A stretch of 64,000 nt of DNA from Hyphomicrobiales bacterium (lineage in GTDB: Bacteria; Pseudomonadota; Alphaproteobacteria; Rhizobiales; Xanthobacteraceae): contig JAGXQU010000110.1 of assembly GCA_018335895.1 (NCBI GenBank), forward strand, positions 1 to 64,000, read 5' to 3'. Positions 31,530 to 39,337 of this stretch are shown here, piece after piece. The notes beneath the pieces were generated by a model. It did not search any database and was not told the origin of the DNA. It saw only the letters and a program-made list of their open reading frames with translations. The position numbers and the translations under genes are program-made. Numbering within the stretch: the stretch's first letter is position 1; the number at the start of each line of letters is the position of its first letter.

Positions 31530-34500
31530 GTGGAGTTTTCCTTGATTTCCAGCTTCGGTTCAATCTTTCCGATAGTAACCCCAAGTCTCTACTGGGCGAT
31601 CACAATCGTCTGGACAGTTGTACTAGTACTTTTGGTCTGGAGATTTGGTCACGCGTTTCGAACAAGAGGGCTTCTAACCCTTCTTATCCTTATCCTTGCG
31701 ATTGATGCTGCACGAACAGTAATAGAGAGCGTATACTTCGGCGCGCTGTTCGGCTCTCTTTATGGTTTCTTCGAACCGAGCGTTCAAGAATATCTTCAAT
31801 CGCCAACGCTATTAGCAATTCCCAAACTCGTCACACTAGTATCGGGCTTACTTGTTCTCATCCTGATCGTAGGACGTTGGCTTCCGTCGGCACAACAGCG
31901 GGAGGACATTTCCAGGAGTGCGGAAGCCAAACTTATTCTGGAAATTGAAAAACAACGCGAACGACTGCTTATCGCCCAATCCGTCGCCAAAGTGGGTAGT
32001 TGGGAAACAGACCTGAATACACTTGAGGTGGAGTGGTCTCCAGAAACATTTCGTATTTTTGAGAAGGACCCTGCCACCTTCGCTCCAACCCATGAAAGGT
32101 TTCTGGAGCTTGTCGATCCAAATGATCGTGAGGCAGTCGACGCGGCCTTTCGCAAGTCTTTCGATAGTGCCGAGCTTTGCCTCATTGAGCATCAAATTGA
32201 GATGCCTGACGGTCGCAAGAAGACTGTGGTCGAACGATGGAAAACGATAGTTGATGAGTCCGGTAGACCAAGAGCGATCGGCACGTGCCAAGACATCACG
32301 GATATCAGATCAGCTGAGACAAGAGCGCTGGAGGCACTCGAACTCTTAAAAGTCGCAGGGCGTGCCGCACGACTGGGCGGATGGTCTTTTGATACCGCAT
32401 CTAACCGGCTGTTTTGGTCGGAAGAAACGCGAAAGATCCACGAGGTGCCAGATGCTTTTACCCCCACGGTGGACGCAGGAATCAACTTCTACGCCCCGGA
32501 ATTTCGACAACAAATAGAAAAAGCCTTCTTCACCTGCTTGGAACGTGGAGAGCCGTTTGAAGAGACTCTTCAGATAATAACAGCAAAGGGAAAGCGCGTA
32601 TGGGTAAAGAGCATTGGTTTCCCAAGATTGGACCATGCTGGTCGCATTATCGGTGTGCACGGCGCTTTTCAGGATATTTCAGACCTCATATCGCGTGAAG
32701 AGAGCCTGCTACTCCTCGAGACTGCAGTTTCGCGTCTTAACGACATCGTTATTGTAACAGATGCCGACGTTGATGAACCGGGGCCGCGCATCGTACTGGT
32801 GAACGACGCATTCGAGAAAATTACCGGGTACTCAAAGGACGAGACGATTGGGAGATCGCCCCGGTTCCTGCAAGGGCCTAAGACAGATCGAGAGGTCCTC
32901 GATAGGATTCGCAACTCGCTAAAAAGCAGCGCCGGTTTTCGTGGTGAGCTTTTGAATTACACAAAAAGCGGTCAAGAAATTCTTCTTGAACTCGAAATAC
33001 TTCCGATTGCAAACGCGCGGGGCATAACAAGCAATTTTGTAGCAATTGAACGAGATATTACTGAGCGCAAAAGGTTGGCGCTTGAGAGAGAGGATGTCGG
33101 CGGCAGATTGGATACGTTGATCCGGGAAGCAAAAGTCGGAATCCTTGTTCATCGAAATTTTGAGCCCCTGGTCGCGAACAAGGAACTGGCTCGAATGCTG
33201 GGCTATTCGTCAGAGAGTGAAATCATACAGCTTGGCGACGCCAAGTTGCTTTTTGCTGATGACGAACGAGAGCGAATTTCCGATTACAACGCGGCAAGAC
33301 TTCGTGGCGAGGCTGTTCCATCGACCTACGAAATCGTGGGAAAAACGCGAGATGGTTCTCTAATACAACTTGAGAACCGCGCCTTTACCGTTCGATGGGG
33401 CGAAGGTACCGCAGTGTGCGCGATGCTATCAGACGTAAGCGCCCAAAAGAAGTTGGAGGCGCAACTCCGTCAGGCCCAGCGACTGGAAGCGGTTGGTCAG
33501 CTTACCGGCGGCATCGCCCATGACTTCAACAATCTTCTGCTGGTCATCTTGGGCAATGCGGAGCTGCTGGAAGAACGGCTCGCAGACGACAATGAGCTGC
33601 ACAACTTTGCTATATCCGTCCAAAAGGCCGCACTCCGTGGTGCTGATCTTACCGGCCGCTTACTTTCATTTGCACGACGCCAGCCGCTAGACCCGAAAGC
33701 CATCGACCTTAGCCAGACACTTAAAGAGATGAAGGAATTGTTGGTTAGGGCAATTGGCGAGCACGTAGATGTCAGAACGCTTTCCAGTCCGGGGCTCTGG
33801 TTGGCAGAAGTCGATCCCTCTCAGCTTGAGAATGCCATTCTTAATCTCGCGATTAATGCTCGTGATGCGATGCCGGGTGGCGGCGTACTTACAATTGAGT
33901 CTAGCAACGTAGAGTTGGATTCAGATTATACGAAAGACAAACTGGAGTTGTTACCCGGTCGCTACGTGCTGGTGGCGGTCTCGGATACAGGCGTCGGAAT
34001 GACCTCGGAGACAATTGCCCAAGCTTTCGAGCCGTTCTTCACTACGAAGGAGGTCGGCAAGGGTAGTGGGCTAGGCTTGAGTATGGTTTATGGTTTTGCC
34101 AAGCAGTCGCGGGGTCACGTCGCGATTTATTCTGAGTTGGGTAAAGGCACGACAGTAAAGTTGTACTTGCCGAAATCGAGCCGCACAGCTGCACTTGAGC
34201 AACACGTCGTACCCTACGAGAGTGTCCCCAAGGGCTCCGAAAAAATTCTGGTGGTTGAGGACGATGATGAAGTCCGGAGCCACGTCGAAGGACAATTGAA
34301 GAGTCTTGGTTATGAAGTTGTTTCCGTCGCAAATGGAATTGAAGCGACCGAGGTTCTTAAAAATACTGCGGACTTCGATTTGTTGTTCACCGATGTAGTC
34401 ATGCCTAAGGGCGTCAACGGGCCGGCACTCGCGGAAATTGCACGCAGGCTATATCCAGATTTGCCTGTGCTGTTCACCTCTGGATACACGGAGAATGCAA

Positions 34501-34610
34501 TTATCCATCATGGCCAGTTGGATAAAGGGACACTACTTCTGGCTAAGCCCTATCGAAGAGTTGATTTGGCCGAGAAAGTTCGCGCGGCGATGGACCGGAG
34601 AAATGGTTAG
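31530..34610 (+). CDS. Hybrid sensor histidine kinase with four PAS domains
   Basis: A 1026-residue hybrid kinase. The N-terminus has about three membrane segments (within residues 10-115). Tandem PAS/PAC units follow at roughly 150-260, 270-385, 395-510 and 530-640. Then come a histidine phosphoacceptor region (GGIAHDFNNLLLVILGNAEL, His near 663), an HATPase domain (NLAINARDAM, DTGVGMTSE, GKGSGLGLSMVYGF) and a C-terminal receiver (LVVEDDDEVR, phospho-acceptor Asp near 954 in LLFTDVVMPKG). The third PAS resembles LOV domains (GRSPRFLQGPKTDR) but has Ser-Pro where the flavin-binding Cys would be. The GTG at 31530 is used. It diverges from a receiver-EAL gene, which suggests a phosphorelay to c-di-GMP. 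Confidence 0.88.
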   Translation: MEFSLISSFGSIFPIVTPSLYWAITIVWTVVLVLLVWRFGHAFRTRGLLTLLILILAIDAARTVIESVYFGALFGSLYGFFEPSVQEYLQSPTLLAIPKLVTLVSGLLVLILIVGRWLPSAQQREDISRSAEAKLILEIEKQRERLLIAQSVAKVGSWETDLNTLEVEWSPETFRIFEKDPATFAPTHERFLELVDPNDREAVDAAFRKSFDSAELCLIEHQIEMPDGRKKTVVERWKTIVDESGRPRAIGTCQDITDIRSAETRALEALELLKVAGRAARLGGWSFDTASNRLFWSEETRKIHEVPDAFTPTVDAGINFYAPEFRQQIEKAFFTCLERGEPFEETLQIITAKGKRVWVKSIGFPRLDHAGRIIGVHGAFQDISDLISREESLLLLETAVSRLNDIVIVTDADVDEPGPRIVLVNDAFEKITGYSKDETIGRSPRFLQGPKTDREVLDRIRNSLKSSAGFRGELLNYTKSGQEILLELEILPIANARGITSNFVAIERDITERKRLALEREDVGGRLDTLIREAKVGILVHRNFEPLVANKELARMLGYSSESEIIQLGDAKLLFADDERERISDYNAARLRGEAVPSTYEIVGKTRDGSLIQLENRAFTVRWGEGTAVCAMLSDVSAQKKLEAQLRQAQRLEAVGQLTGGIAHDFNNLLLVILGNAELLEERLADDNELHNFAISVQKAALRGADLTGRLLSFARRQPLDPKAIDLSQTLKEMKELLVRAIGEHVDVRTLSSPGLWLAEVDPSQLENAILNLAINARDAMPGGGVLTIESSNVELDSDYTKDKLELLPGRYVLVAVSDTGVGMTSETIAQAFEPFFTTKEVGKGSGLGLSMVYGFAKQSRGHVAIYSELGKGTTVKLYLPKSSRTAALEQHVVPYESVPKGSEKILVVEDDDEVRSHVEGQLKSLGYEVVSVANGIEATEVLKNTADFDLLFTDVVMPKGVNGPALAEIARRLYPDLPVLFTSGYTENAIIHHGQLDKGTLLLAKPYRRVDLAEKVRAAMDRRNG

Positions 34611-34814
34611 CTTCGCAAGTCCGGCATGGCTTAGTATAAACCAATCATATTTGACTGCCGAGTGGCGCCCGTTTTCTTGACGTCTACACGAGTAAGACTC
34701 GTTATTGCGAACGTCCTACCGCAAAATCATGGCTTCATTTTCAGAATGGAATGGCGGATCTTGTCAGAACTAAAAACTAGCTTCTGGCCAACCCCCGGGA
34801 ATGTTTGAGGGAAT

Positions 34815-34863
34815 TGGTTGGGGCGCCAGGATTCGAACCTGGGAATGGCGGAATCAAAATCCG
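34815..34863 (-). pseudogene. 3' fragment of tRNA-Gln(UUG)
   Basis: On the minus strand CCGGATTTTGATTCCG, with anticodon TTG in its loop, is followed by the variable loop, the T arm CCAGGTTCGAATCCTGG and the acceptor end CGCCCCAACCA (ending at 34815). The D arm and the 5' acceptor strand (expected GGGGCG) are missing: the sequence beyond 34863 does not match any tRNA 5' half. Such 3' fragments are typical scars of integration into tRNA genes. It lies directly beside diverged repeat copy A. Confidence 0.8.
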
Positions 34864-34973
34864 GGTGGAAACTTCAACGATTCCAACGAGCTTTCTGAAA
34901 TTTGGGACTATTTTCTTGCATTTCCCTCTTTGAAATCACGAGGCTTTTTAGAACGTCAGAATGGTCCGGTTAC
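34861..34973. repeat. Diverged direct repeat, copy A
   Basis: About 110 bases adjoining the tRNA-Gln fragment. Shared landmarks with copy B (35743-35848), in the same order, are TTCCAAC, TTCTGAA, TTGCATTT or GTGCATTT, CTTTGAAAT, and TTTTTAGAACGTCAGAAT against TTTTTCAGAATGTCAGAAT. By eye roughly 70 percent of positions agree. The copies are about 880 bases apart, in the same orientation, and enclose a small membrane-protein gene. Confidence 0.65.
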
Positions 34974-35105
34974 CTGCAGCCACGCGGCTATGCACGCGGA
35001 CGGTAGTTCGAGCGATGATGAAATTACAAACGAGTACGGCCTATTCCACCGCCGTTATTGGCGTTCCACGCTACCACCAGCGTTACTTAACCGCCTTGAT
35101 GTGAC

Positions 35106-35474
35106 TTACAGCCCAAGCTTTTTCAGAGGCACTACAGGGAATAGGCCGCTCAATAGCCCCGTCACGGCCACCCCGGTATGCAAGATTGTGTCCAGCCGGT
35201 TGAATGCGTCGAGGCCTTGAAAGTCCGGAAGCAGCCAGCCAACGATCGCGACGCAACCCCACAAAATCCCATTTGAAAAAGCGAACAATCGGTACTGCGA
35301 ACTCCAATTGTTCGTGACAATGAATACTGCCCACACTCCTATCGCGACATGTATTGCCTTGTGCCCCGCCTCCAACGTTACGCCTTGCGCCGCCAACTCA
35401 ATCGCCAGTGTCGTTCCAACCGCGATCAGAAAGAGCCCGCCTATTATCCACGTGTAGAGCCTAGCAAGATTCAT
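35106..35474 (-). CDS. Small four-helix membrane protein, unknown function
   Basis: A 122-residue protein with about four hydrophobic segments (residues ~8-28, ~40-55, ~67-83 and ~95-115). It starts MNLARLYTWIIGGLFLIAVG and the first segment could also be a signal anchor. It does not match a family I can name with confidence; the spacing of helices resembles DUF4383-like integral membrane proteins. The ATG at 35474 has GGGGAGGAG just upstream, a strong ribosome site. It stands alone between the two diverged repeat copies, next to the tRNA fragment, so it may have arrived with an integrated element. Confidence 0.75.
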   Translation of the reverse strand: MNLARLYTWIIGGLFLIAVGTTLAIELAAQGVTLEAGHKAIHVAIGVWAVFIVTNNWSSQYRLFAFSNGILWGCVAIVGWLLPDFQGLDAFNRLDTILHTGVAVTGLLSGLFPVVPLKKLGL

Positions 35475-35999
35475 CCGATCTCCTCCCCTGATGGCCGATA
35501 CAAGTATGAACGTTCTTATGGCTACGAACCATTACCATACTGCGGGCTCGTACCAGGGTACCCGCCAAACGCAATTTCTAATAAGACGCAATTTCCATTT
35601 GTTCGAATGACAATCTATCGCGAATGGTGATTGCTGGCTCGCGGCAACGCCGCCATCCACGTACATAATCTGCCCGGCAACGAAGCTCGAACCTGGTGCC
35701 GCGAGAACAATACCGGGCCGGCGATTTCCCGCGGATTTGCAACTCAGGTGAAAACTCCAGCATTTCCAACATGTATTCTGAAGTCGCGGCCATTTCCGTG
35801 CATTTGGGGCCTTTGAAATTACAAAGTTTTTCAGAATGTCAGAATAGGTGGGATTAGCCGGTGACGTCCTCGATCCATGTCATAGCGCGCGTCGCCTGGG
35901 GCCAACCCAAGGTCGGAATGGTATGAAACGCTGTGTGCTTCATCCGTACCGCTCTTGAAGTTAGTAAGCTTCGTCGCAGAGCAATACCCGCAACGACGA
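35475..35999. other. Intergenic region holding repeat copy B
   Basis: About 525 bases between the small membrane-protein gene and carbonic anhydrase. It contains the diverged repeat copy B (35743-35848). Just before that, CTCGAACCTGG near 35690 resembles the T arm of the tRNA-Gln fragment. No gene is supported. Confidence 0.5.
35743..35848. repeat. Diverged direct repeat, copy B
   Basis: Partner of copy A (34861-34973), same orientation. The preceding bases (about 35688-35717) carry a degenerate match to the tRNA T arm and anticodon region beside copy A (TCGAACCTGG, then GAACAATACCGGG). This suggests that both ends derive from the same tRNA-flanking sequence. Confidence 0.6.
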
Positions 36000-36722
36000 T
36001 CAGTTCTGTGCCTGAGCTACGCAACAGCAACCGTCATGTTCATTGACGGGAGAAATTTGGGTGGCCGCAAAGTTTACGGGCTCGTAAATTCTTTCGTCAA
36101 TCGAAGGCAAGAGGTCCCGCTCCGTGATCGACGAAAGATGGGGTCCGAGATCGCGTAAAAGCCCACTATCCATTCTGTAGATCCAGCCGTGCAGATGGAG
36201 CTCCTGCCCACGCAACCACGCATTCTCGACGATCGGGGTTGCCGCCAGCCGCCGGACCTGCATTTCGATATTCACCTCGCACATCCGGTTGATACGCTGC
36301 ACCGGCGAGAGCGCATCGAATATCGTCCGGTGTTTCCGGTAGAGCATCGAAACCGGTTGCAGCCAGTGGTCGAATAACTCGCCGCGCTCTTTGGCGAACA
36401 CGCGCTCGATGCCGCCACAGCCATAATGCCCACATACGATAATGTGCTCGACCTTGAGATGCTCGACCGCAAACTCGATCACCGAAAGAATATTCAGGTC
36501 GCTAGTGTGGACCACATTGGCAATGTTTCGATGGACGAAAACCTGACCAGGGTCGAGCTCAAGGACGTCGTTCGCCGTGACGCGGCTGTCAGAGCATCCT
36601 ACCCAGAGATATTTTGGCGTCTGCTGCAACGCCATCCTGGAGAAAAAGCTGGGGTCGGCGGTCGTTTTAGCCCTCGCCCAAGCGACGTTCCGGTCCAGGA
36701 GCTGCTCCAACGTACGTGCCAT
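36000..36722 (-). CDS. Beta-class carbonic anhydrase
   Basis: A 240-residue beta carbonic anhydrase. Zinc ligands are Cys43 and Asp45 (GCSDSRV), His99 and Cys102 (GHYGCGG), with the HRNIANVV block between. It interconverts CO2 and bicarbonate in the cytosol. It is the last gene on the minus strand of the nar block, 12 bases after the 93-residue protein. A role in carbon dioxide/bicarbonate balance during respiration is likely. The C-terminus ends with an unusual CCCVAQAQ stretch. Confidence 0.95.
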   Translation of the reverse strand: MARTLEQLLDRNVAWARAKTTADPSFFSRMALQQTPKYLWVGCSDSRVTANDVLELDPGQVFVHRNIANVVHTSDLNILSVIEFAVEHLKVEHIIVCGHYGCGGIERVFAKERGELFDHWLQPVSMLYRKHRTIFDALSPVQRINRMCEVNIEMQVRRLAATPIVENAWLRGQELHLHGWIYRMDSGLLRDLGPHLSSITERDLLPSIDERIYEPVNFAATQISPVNEHDGCCCVAQAQN

Positions 36723-36734
36723 AAGCGAAGATCT

Positions 36735-37016
36735 CTATACGTCGACTGCCGCTGTACGCTCCAGCGCACGCCGCAGACACGCGACGGCAGGATCGTCCGC
36801 GCGCGCAACCAGCGCGAGGAGGGTGAGCCACTCGTCGTCGGATGCTTCGTGGGCATAGCGTTTCACTGCGTTGCCCGCGAACTCTCCCAGCGTTTCGCCT
36901 TCGACCGTAGCAAGGCGGCGGAGTTGCGTGAGCAGCGCAAGATCCCCGTGCTTCAGCAGAAACTCGGTCGCTGATGCATCGTCTGAGAATTTCGCGAGGA
37001 TATCGCTGAGCATCAT
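36735..37016 (-). CDS. Small acidic protein of the nar cluster, unknown function
   Basis: A 93-residue soluble, acidic, helix-rich protein (MLSDILAKFSDDASATEFLLKHGD at the start, ending LRRALERTAAVDV). I do not recognise a family. It begins nine bases after the PpiC-type gene and ends 12 bases before carbonic anhydrase, so it is transcribed with the nar genes. The upstream sequence TAGGGGTGGATC supplies a ribosome site. The two initial Met codons leave the start uncertain by one residue. Confidence 0.75.
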   Translation of the reverse strand: MMLSDILAKFSDDASATEFLLKHGDLALLTQLRRLATVEGETLGEFAGNAVKRYAHEASDDEWLTLLALVARADDPAVACLRRALERTAAVDV

Positions 37017-37025
37017 GATCCACCC

Positions 37026-37850
37026 CTAGCTCACGCGATGGGCCAAGGCATCGGCCAAATCAATGCCTTCAATTTGGGCGCGAGACACCAGCCGCGCGAT
37101 AAACTGCGCGGTCGCACGGCGTTCGACCGCTTCGCGCAGATAGATCTCGATGCGGGGCCTCGCGACCTCGAACGGCAACTCCCGGCCTGCTATCTTCCGG
37201 TCGAGCCGAATGATGTGAAAGCCGTAACGGCTCTCTACCGGACCGCTGATGGTACCGGGCTCCATCGCAAGCAGCGCCTGCTCGAACTCCGAAGTGGTTT
37301 GCCCGGCGGTGAGTTGACCAAGATTGCCGCCTCGTTCCGCCGAGGGACAATCCGAGTGCACTGCGGCCAGCGAATCTAAGCTATCGGGACGCGCCTGCAG
37401 CTGGTCTGCAATACCTGTGGCTTTCTTCTTGGCAGCGTCGAAAGCCGCGGTATCTCGACGGTCCGCGGCGACTAGAATGTGCGCAGCTTCATATATCGTA
37501 GCGGAGCGGAAGCGGGCACGATTGCGCTCGTAATAGCGTCGGCACGTTTCTGCATCGGCAGTTGGCGTCGTCACTTCCTGTTCGAATAGGGTGCGTATCA
37601 ACGCCTCCTCTTCCGTCTCGGTTCGGCCCTCTTCGCATTTCGGCACGGCGCGGATCGCAAGCCGATCCGCCTCGGCAAGCAAGAGGTGCCGAATGACCAG
37701 CGCGCGGGCCGCATTTTGCCAAGCCTCTATCGGCTTCTGCGCTGGGAAATGCTGTGTTTCGCGCGAAATCTCGCTTCGCGCGATCTCAATGCCGTTGACC
37801 TTGATCGCCTTAGGCTTCGGCAGTTGAACAGAGTGCAACGAGCAGGACAT
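37026..37850 (-). CDS. Parvulin-type peptidyl-prolyl isomerase of the nar operon
   Basis: A 274-residue protein with a PpiC/parvulin domain in residues ~120-230: AAHILVAADRRDTAAFDAA, AVHSDCPSAERGGNLGQLTAGQ, FEQALLAMEPGTISGPVESRYGFHIIRLD. It has no signal peptide, so it is cytoplasmic, like the NarG and NarH subunits. Parvulin genes following narI occur in several denitrifiers and probably help fold or mature the reductase. It starts seven bases after the narI stop. Confidence 0.9.
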   Translation of the reverse strand: MSCSLHSVQLPKPKAIKVNGIEIARSEISRETQHFPAQKPIEAWQNAARALVIRHLLLAEADRLAIRAVPKCEEGRTETEEEALIRTLFEQEVTTPTADAETCRRYYERNRARFRSATIYEAAHILVAADRRDTAAFDAAKKKATGIADQLQARPDSLDSLAAVHSDCPSAERGGNLGQLTAGQTTSEFEQALLAMEPGTISGPVESRYGFHIIRLDRKIAGRELPFEVARPRIEIYLREAVERRATAQFIARLVSRAQIEGIDLADALAHRVS

Positions 37851-37857
37851 CGGCGCC

Positions 37858-38607
37858 TCAAATTGGACGTTTGGCCTGAACCGAACGGATGGCGGGTGCA
37901 GGGGTACGGTTAGCGACAGGCTTGTTTTGTGTCCGCACTACCTGATAGCCGCGTCTGCCCAGATACCAGATCGGCGCGCTCCAGATATGAACGAGCCGGG
38001 TGAACGGGAACACGAGAAAGAGTGTCATGCCCAGAAACAGGTGGAGTTTGAAGATCGGGTGCACATCCGCGACTTGCGTGTAAATACCCGGCTGCAAAAT
38101 CAGGATTCCCTGCGCCCAAGTCATAAACTTCACCATCTCGTGTCCGTCCGTGTGCCCAAGCGATACCGGAATGGTCGCAAGGCCGAGGATGAGCTGCGCG
38201 TAAATCAAAAGCAGGATCGCGATATCCGAGAACGACGAAGTCTTGCGGATGCGCGAGTCGAACAACCTGCGATGAATGAGCATCGTCAGTCCAATGAAAC
38301 ACATCACGCCGGCGACGCCGCCGAGTACGATCGCCATCCACTGCTTGAAGCTGTGCGAGATGCCGAGCATGTCGAATAGCTTGATCGGGGTCAGCAGCCC
38401 AACAAAGTGACCCATGAAGATGACCAGGATGCCGACATGGAATAGTACGGACCCCCATATTAGTTGGCGCCGCCGCAACAACTGGCTCGAACCGCTGCGC
38501 CACGTGTATTGTTCGCGCTCGAAGCGCAGCCAGCTGCCCACAAGAAACACCGTGAGACAGAGATAGGGGTACCAGCCGAAGACAGCGTAGTTGATTGTGT
38601 CACGCAT
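37858..38607 (-). CDS. narI: Respiratory nitrate reductase gamma subunit
   Basis: A 249-residue membrane cytochrome b subunit with five hydrophobic segments. It passes electrons from quinol to NarH. Haem-ligand histidines are expected in FHVGILVIFMGHFVG and in HPIFKLHLFLGMTLFLVFPFTRLVHIW. I chose the ATG at 38607 (MRDTINYAVFGWYPYLC), the family N-terminus, which overlaps narJ by eight bases; longer frames add a shadow of narJ. The C-terminal tail after LVHIWSAP is Arg/Pro rich. Confidence 0.95.
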   Translation of the reverse strand: MRDTINYAVFGWYPYLCLTVFLVGSWLRFEREQYTWRSGSSQLLRRRQLIWGSVLFHVGILVIFMGHFVGLLTPIKLFDMLGISHSFKQWMAIVLGGVAGVMCFIGLTMLIHRRLFDSRIRKTSSFSDIAILLLIYAQLILGLATIPVSLGHTDGHEMVKFMTWAQGILILQPGIYTQVADVHPIFKLHLFLGMTLFLVFPFTRLVHIWSAPIWYLGRRGYQVVRTQNKPVANRTPAPAIRSVQAKRPI

Positions 38608-39337
38608 GACCGCCTCCGGTCGAATATTGAATGACGGGTTTGTGGCTTTGGGCTTTGACGCCGGGCGCGGGCCGGCGGCCGGCGCGAACTTTCGTGACCA
38701 GGTCGTCCTTGCAGGAAAGCGCGTTCGGACCGAACTCGACCGGCTCGTCTTCCCATGCCGCGTCGAGCGCGGCGAGATCGTCCGGGCTAGCATCAGGCAG
38801 CGCGAGCAAGGCAGAGACTTCTTCTTTCAGCGGCATTGCCGATGAGAGCGCAACCAGCGCCTGGAACACGCCTTGATAAGGTGACTGCCGCTTTCGTAGG
38901 CGTTCGCCGAGCGCGGTGATAATGCTGATCGGTTTGCCTAACAACGTCGATGCCTCGGTCGGCGGCAGCAACGACAGAAACTCCAGGAACAGCGGCAGGA
39001 AATCCGGAAGCTCGTTTGCGTCGATCTCCACGCCATGTTCGGCATAGTGATTCTGCAAATCGACCATGGCCTGGCCGCGATCCCTGCTCTCGCCGTGCAC
39101 ATGCTCGAAGAGATGCAGCGACAGCGACCGCGTGCGGTCAAAGAGGTCGGTGTAAGCTTCCTGCAGGTCGTAGAGGTTATCGTTCGCAAAGCTCGTGGTG
39201 AGGAGATTTAATTGCTCGCGCGCACCGGCCGGAAGATTGCCACAGCTGCGGAGGATCGATTCAATTTCAGGCATCCCGTCCTTGAGAGCCTGAGTGGGAT
39301 AAGTGAGTAGCGCAGAAAGCGCTTTGAAGGTATTCAT
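38600..39337 (-). CDS. narJ: Nitrate reductase assembly chaperone
   Basis: A 245-residue NarJ/TorD-family chaperone that holds apo-NarG until the molybdenum cofactor and first iron-sulfur cluster are inserted. The family blocks are FKALSALLTYPTQAL, YTDLFDRTRSLSLHLFEHVHGESRDRGQAM and ELPDFLPLFLEFLS. It shares one base with the narH stop, so the two are coupled. The protein is longer than E. coli NarJ at the C-terminus by a low-complexity Pro/Lys tail. Confidence 0.95.
   Translation of the reverse strand: MNTFKALSALLTYPTQALKDGMPEIESILRSCGNLPAGAREQLNLLTTSFANDNLYDLQEAYTDLFDRTRSLSLHLFEHVHGESRDRGQAMVDLQNHYAEHGVEIDANELPDFLPLFLEFLSLLPPTEASTLLGKPISIITALGERLRKRQSPYQGVFQALVALSSAMPLKEEVSALLALPDASPDDLAALDAAWEDEPVEFGPNALSCKDDLVTKVRAGRRPAPGVKAQSHKPVIQYSTGGGHA

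Noticed and set aside
32700-33060. Blue-light LOV domain in the hybrid kinase
   Set aside because: The adduct-forming Cys is missing (GRSPRFLQG), so a photosensor call is not supported.
34815-34890. Intact tRNA-Gln gene
   Set aside because: Only the anticodon arm, T arm and 3' acceptor strand match; the D arm and 5' strand are absent.
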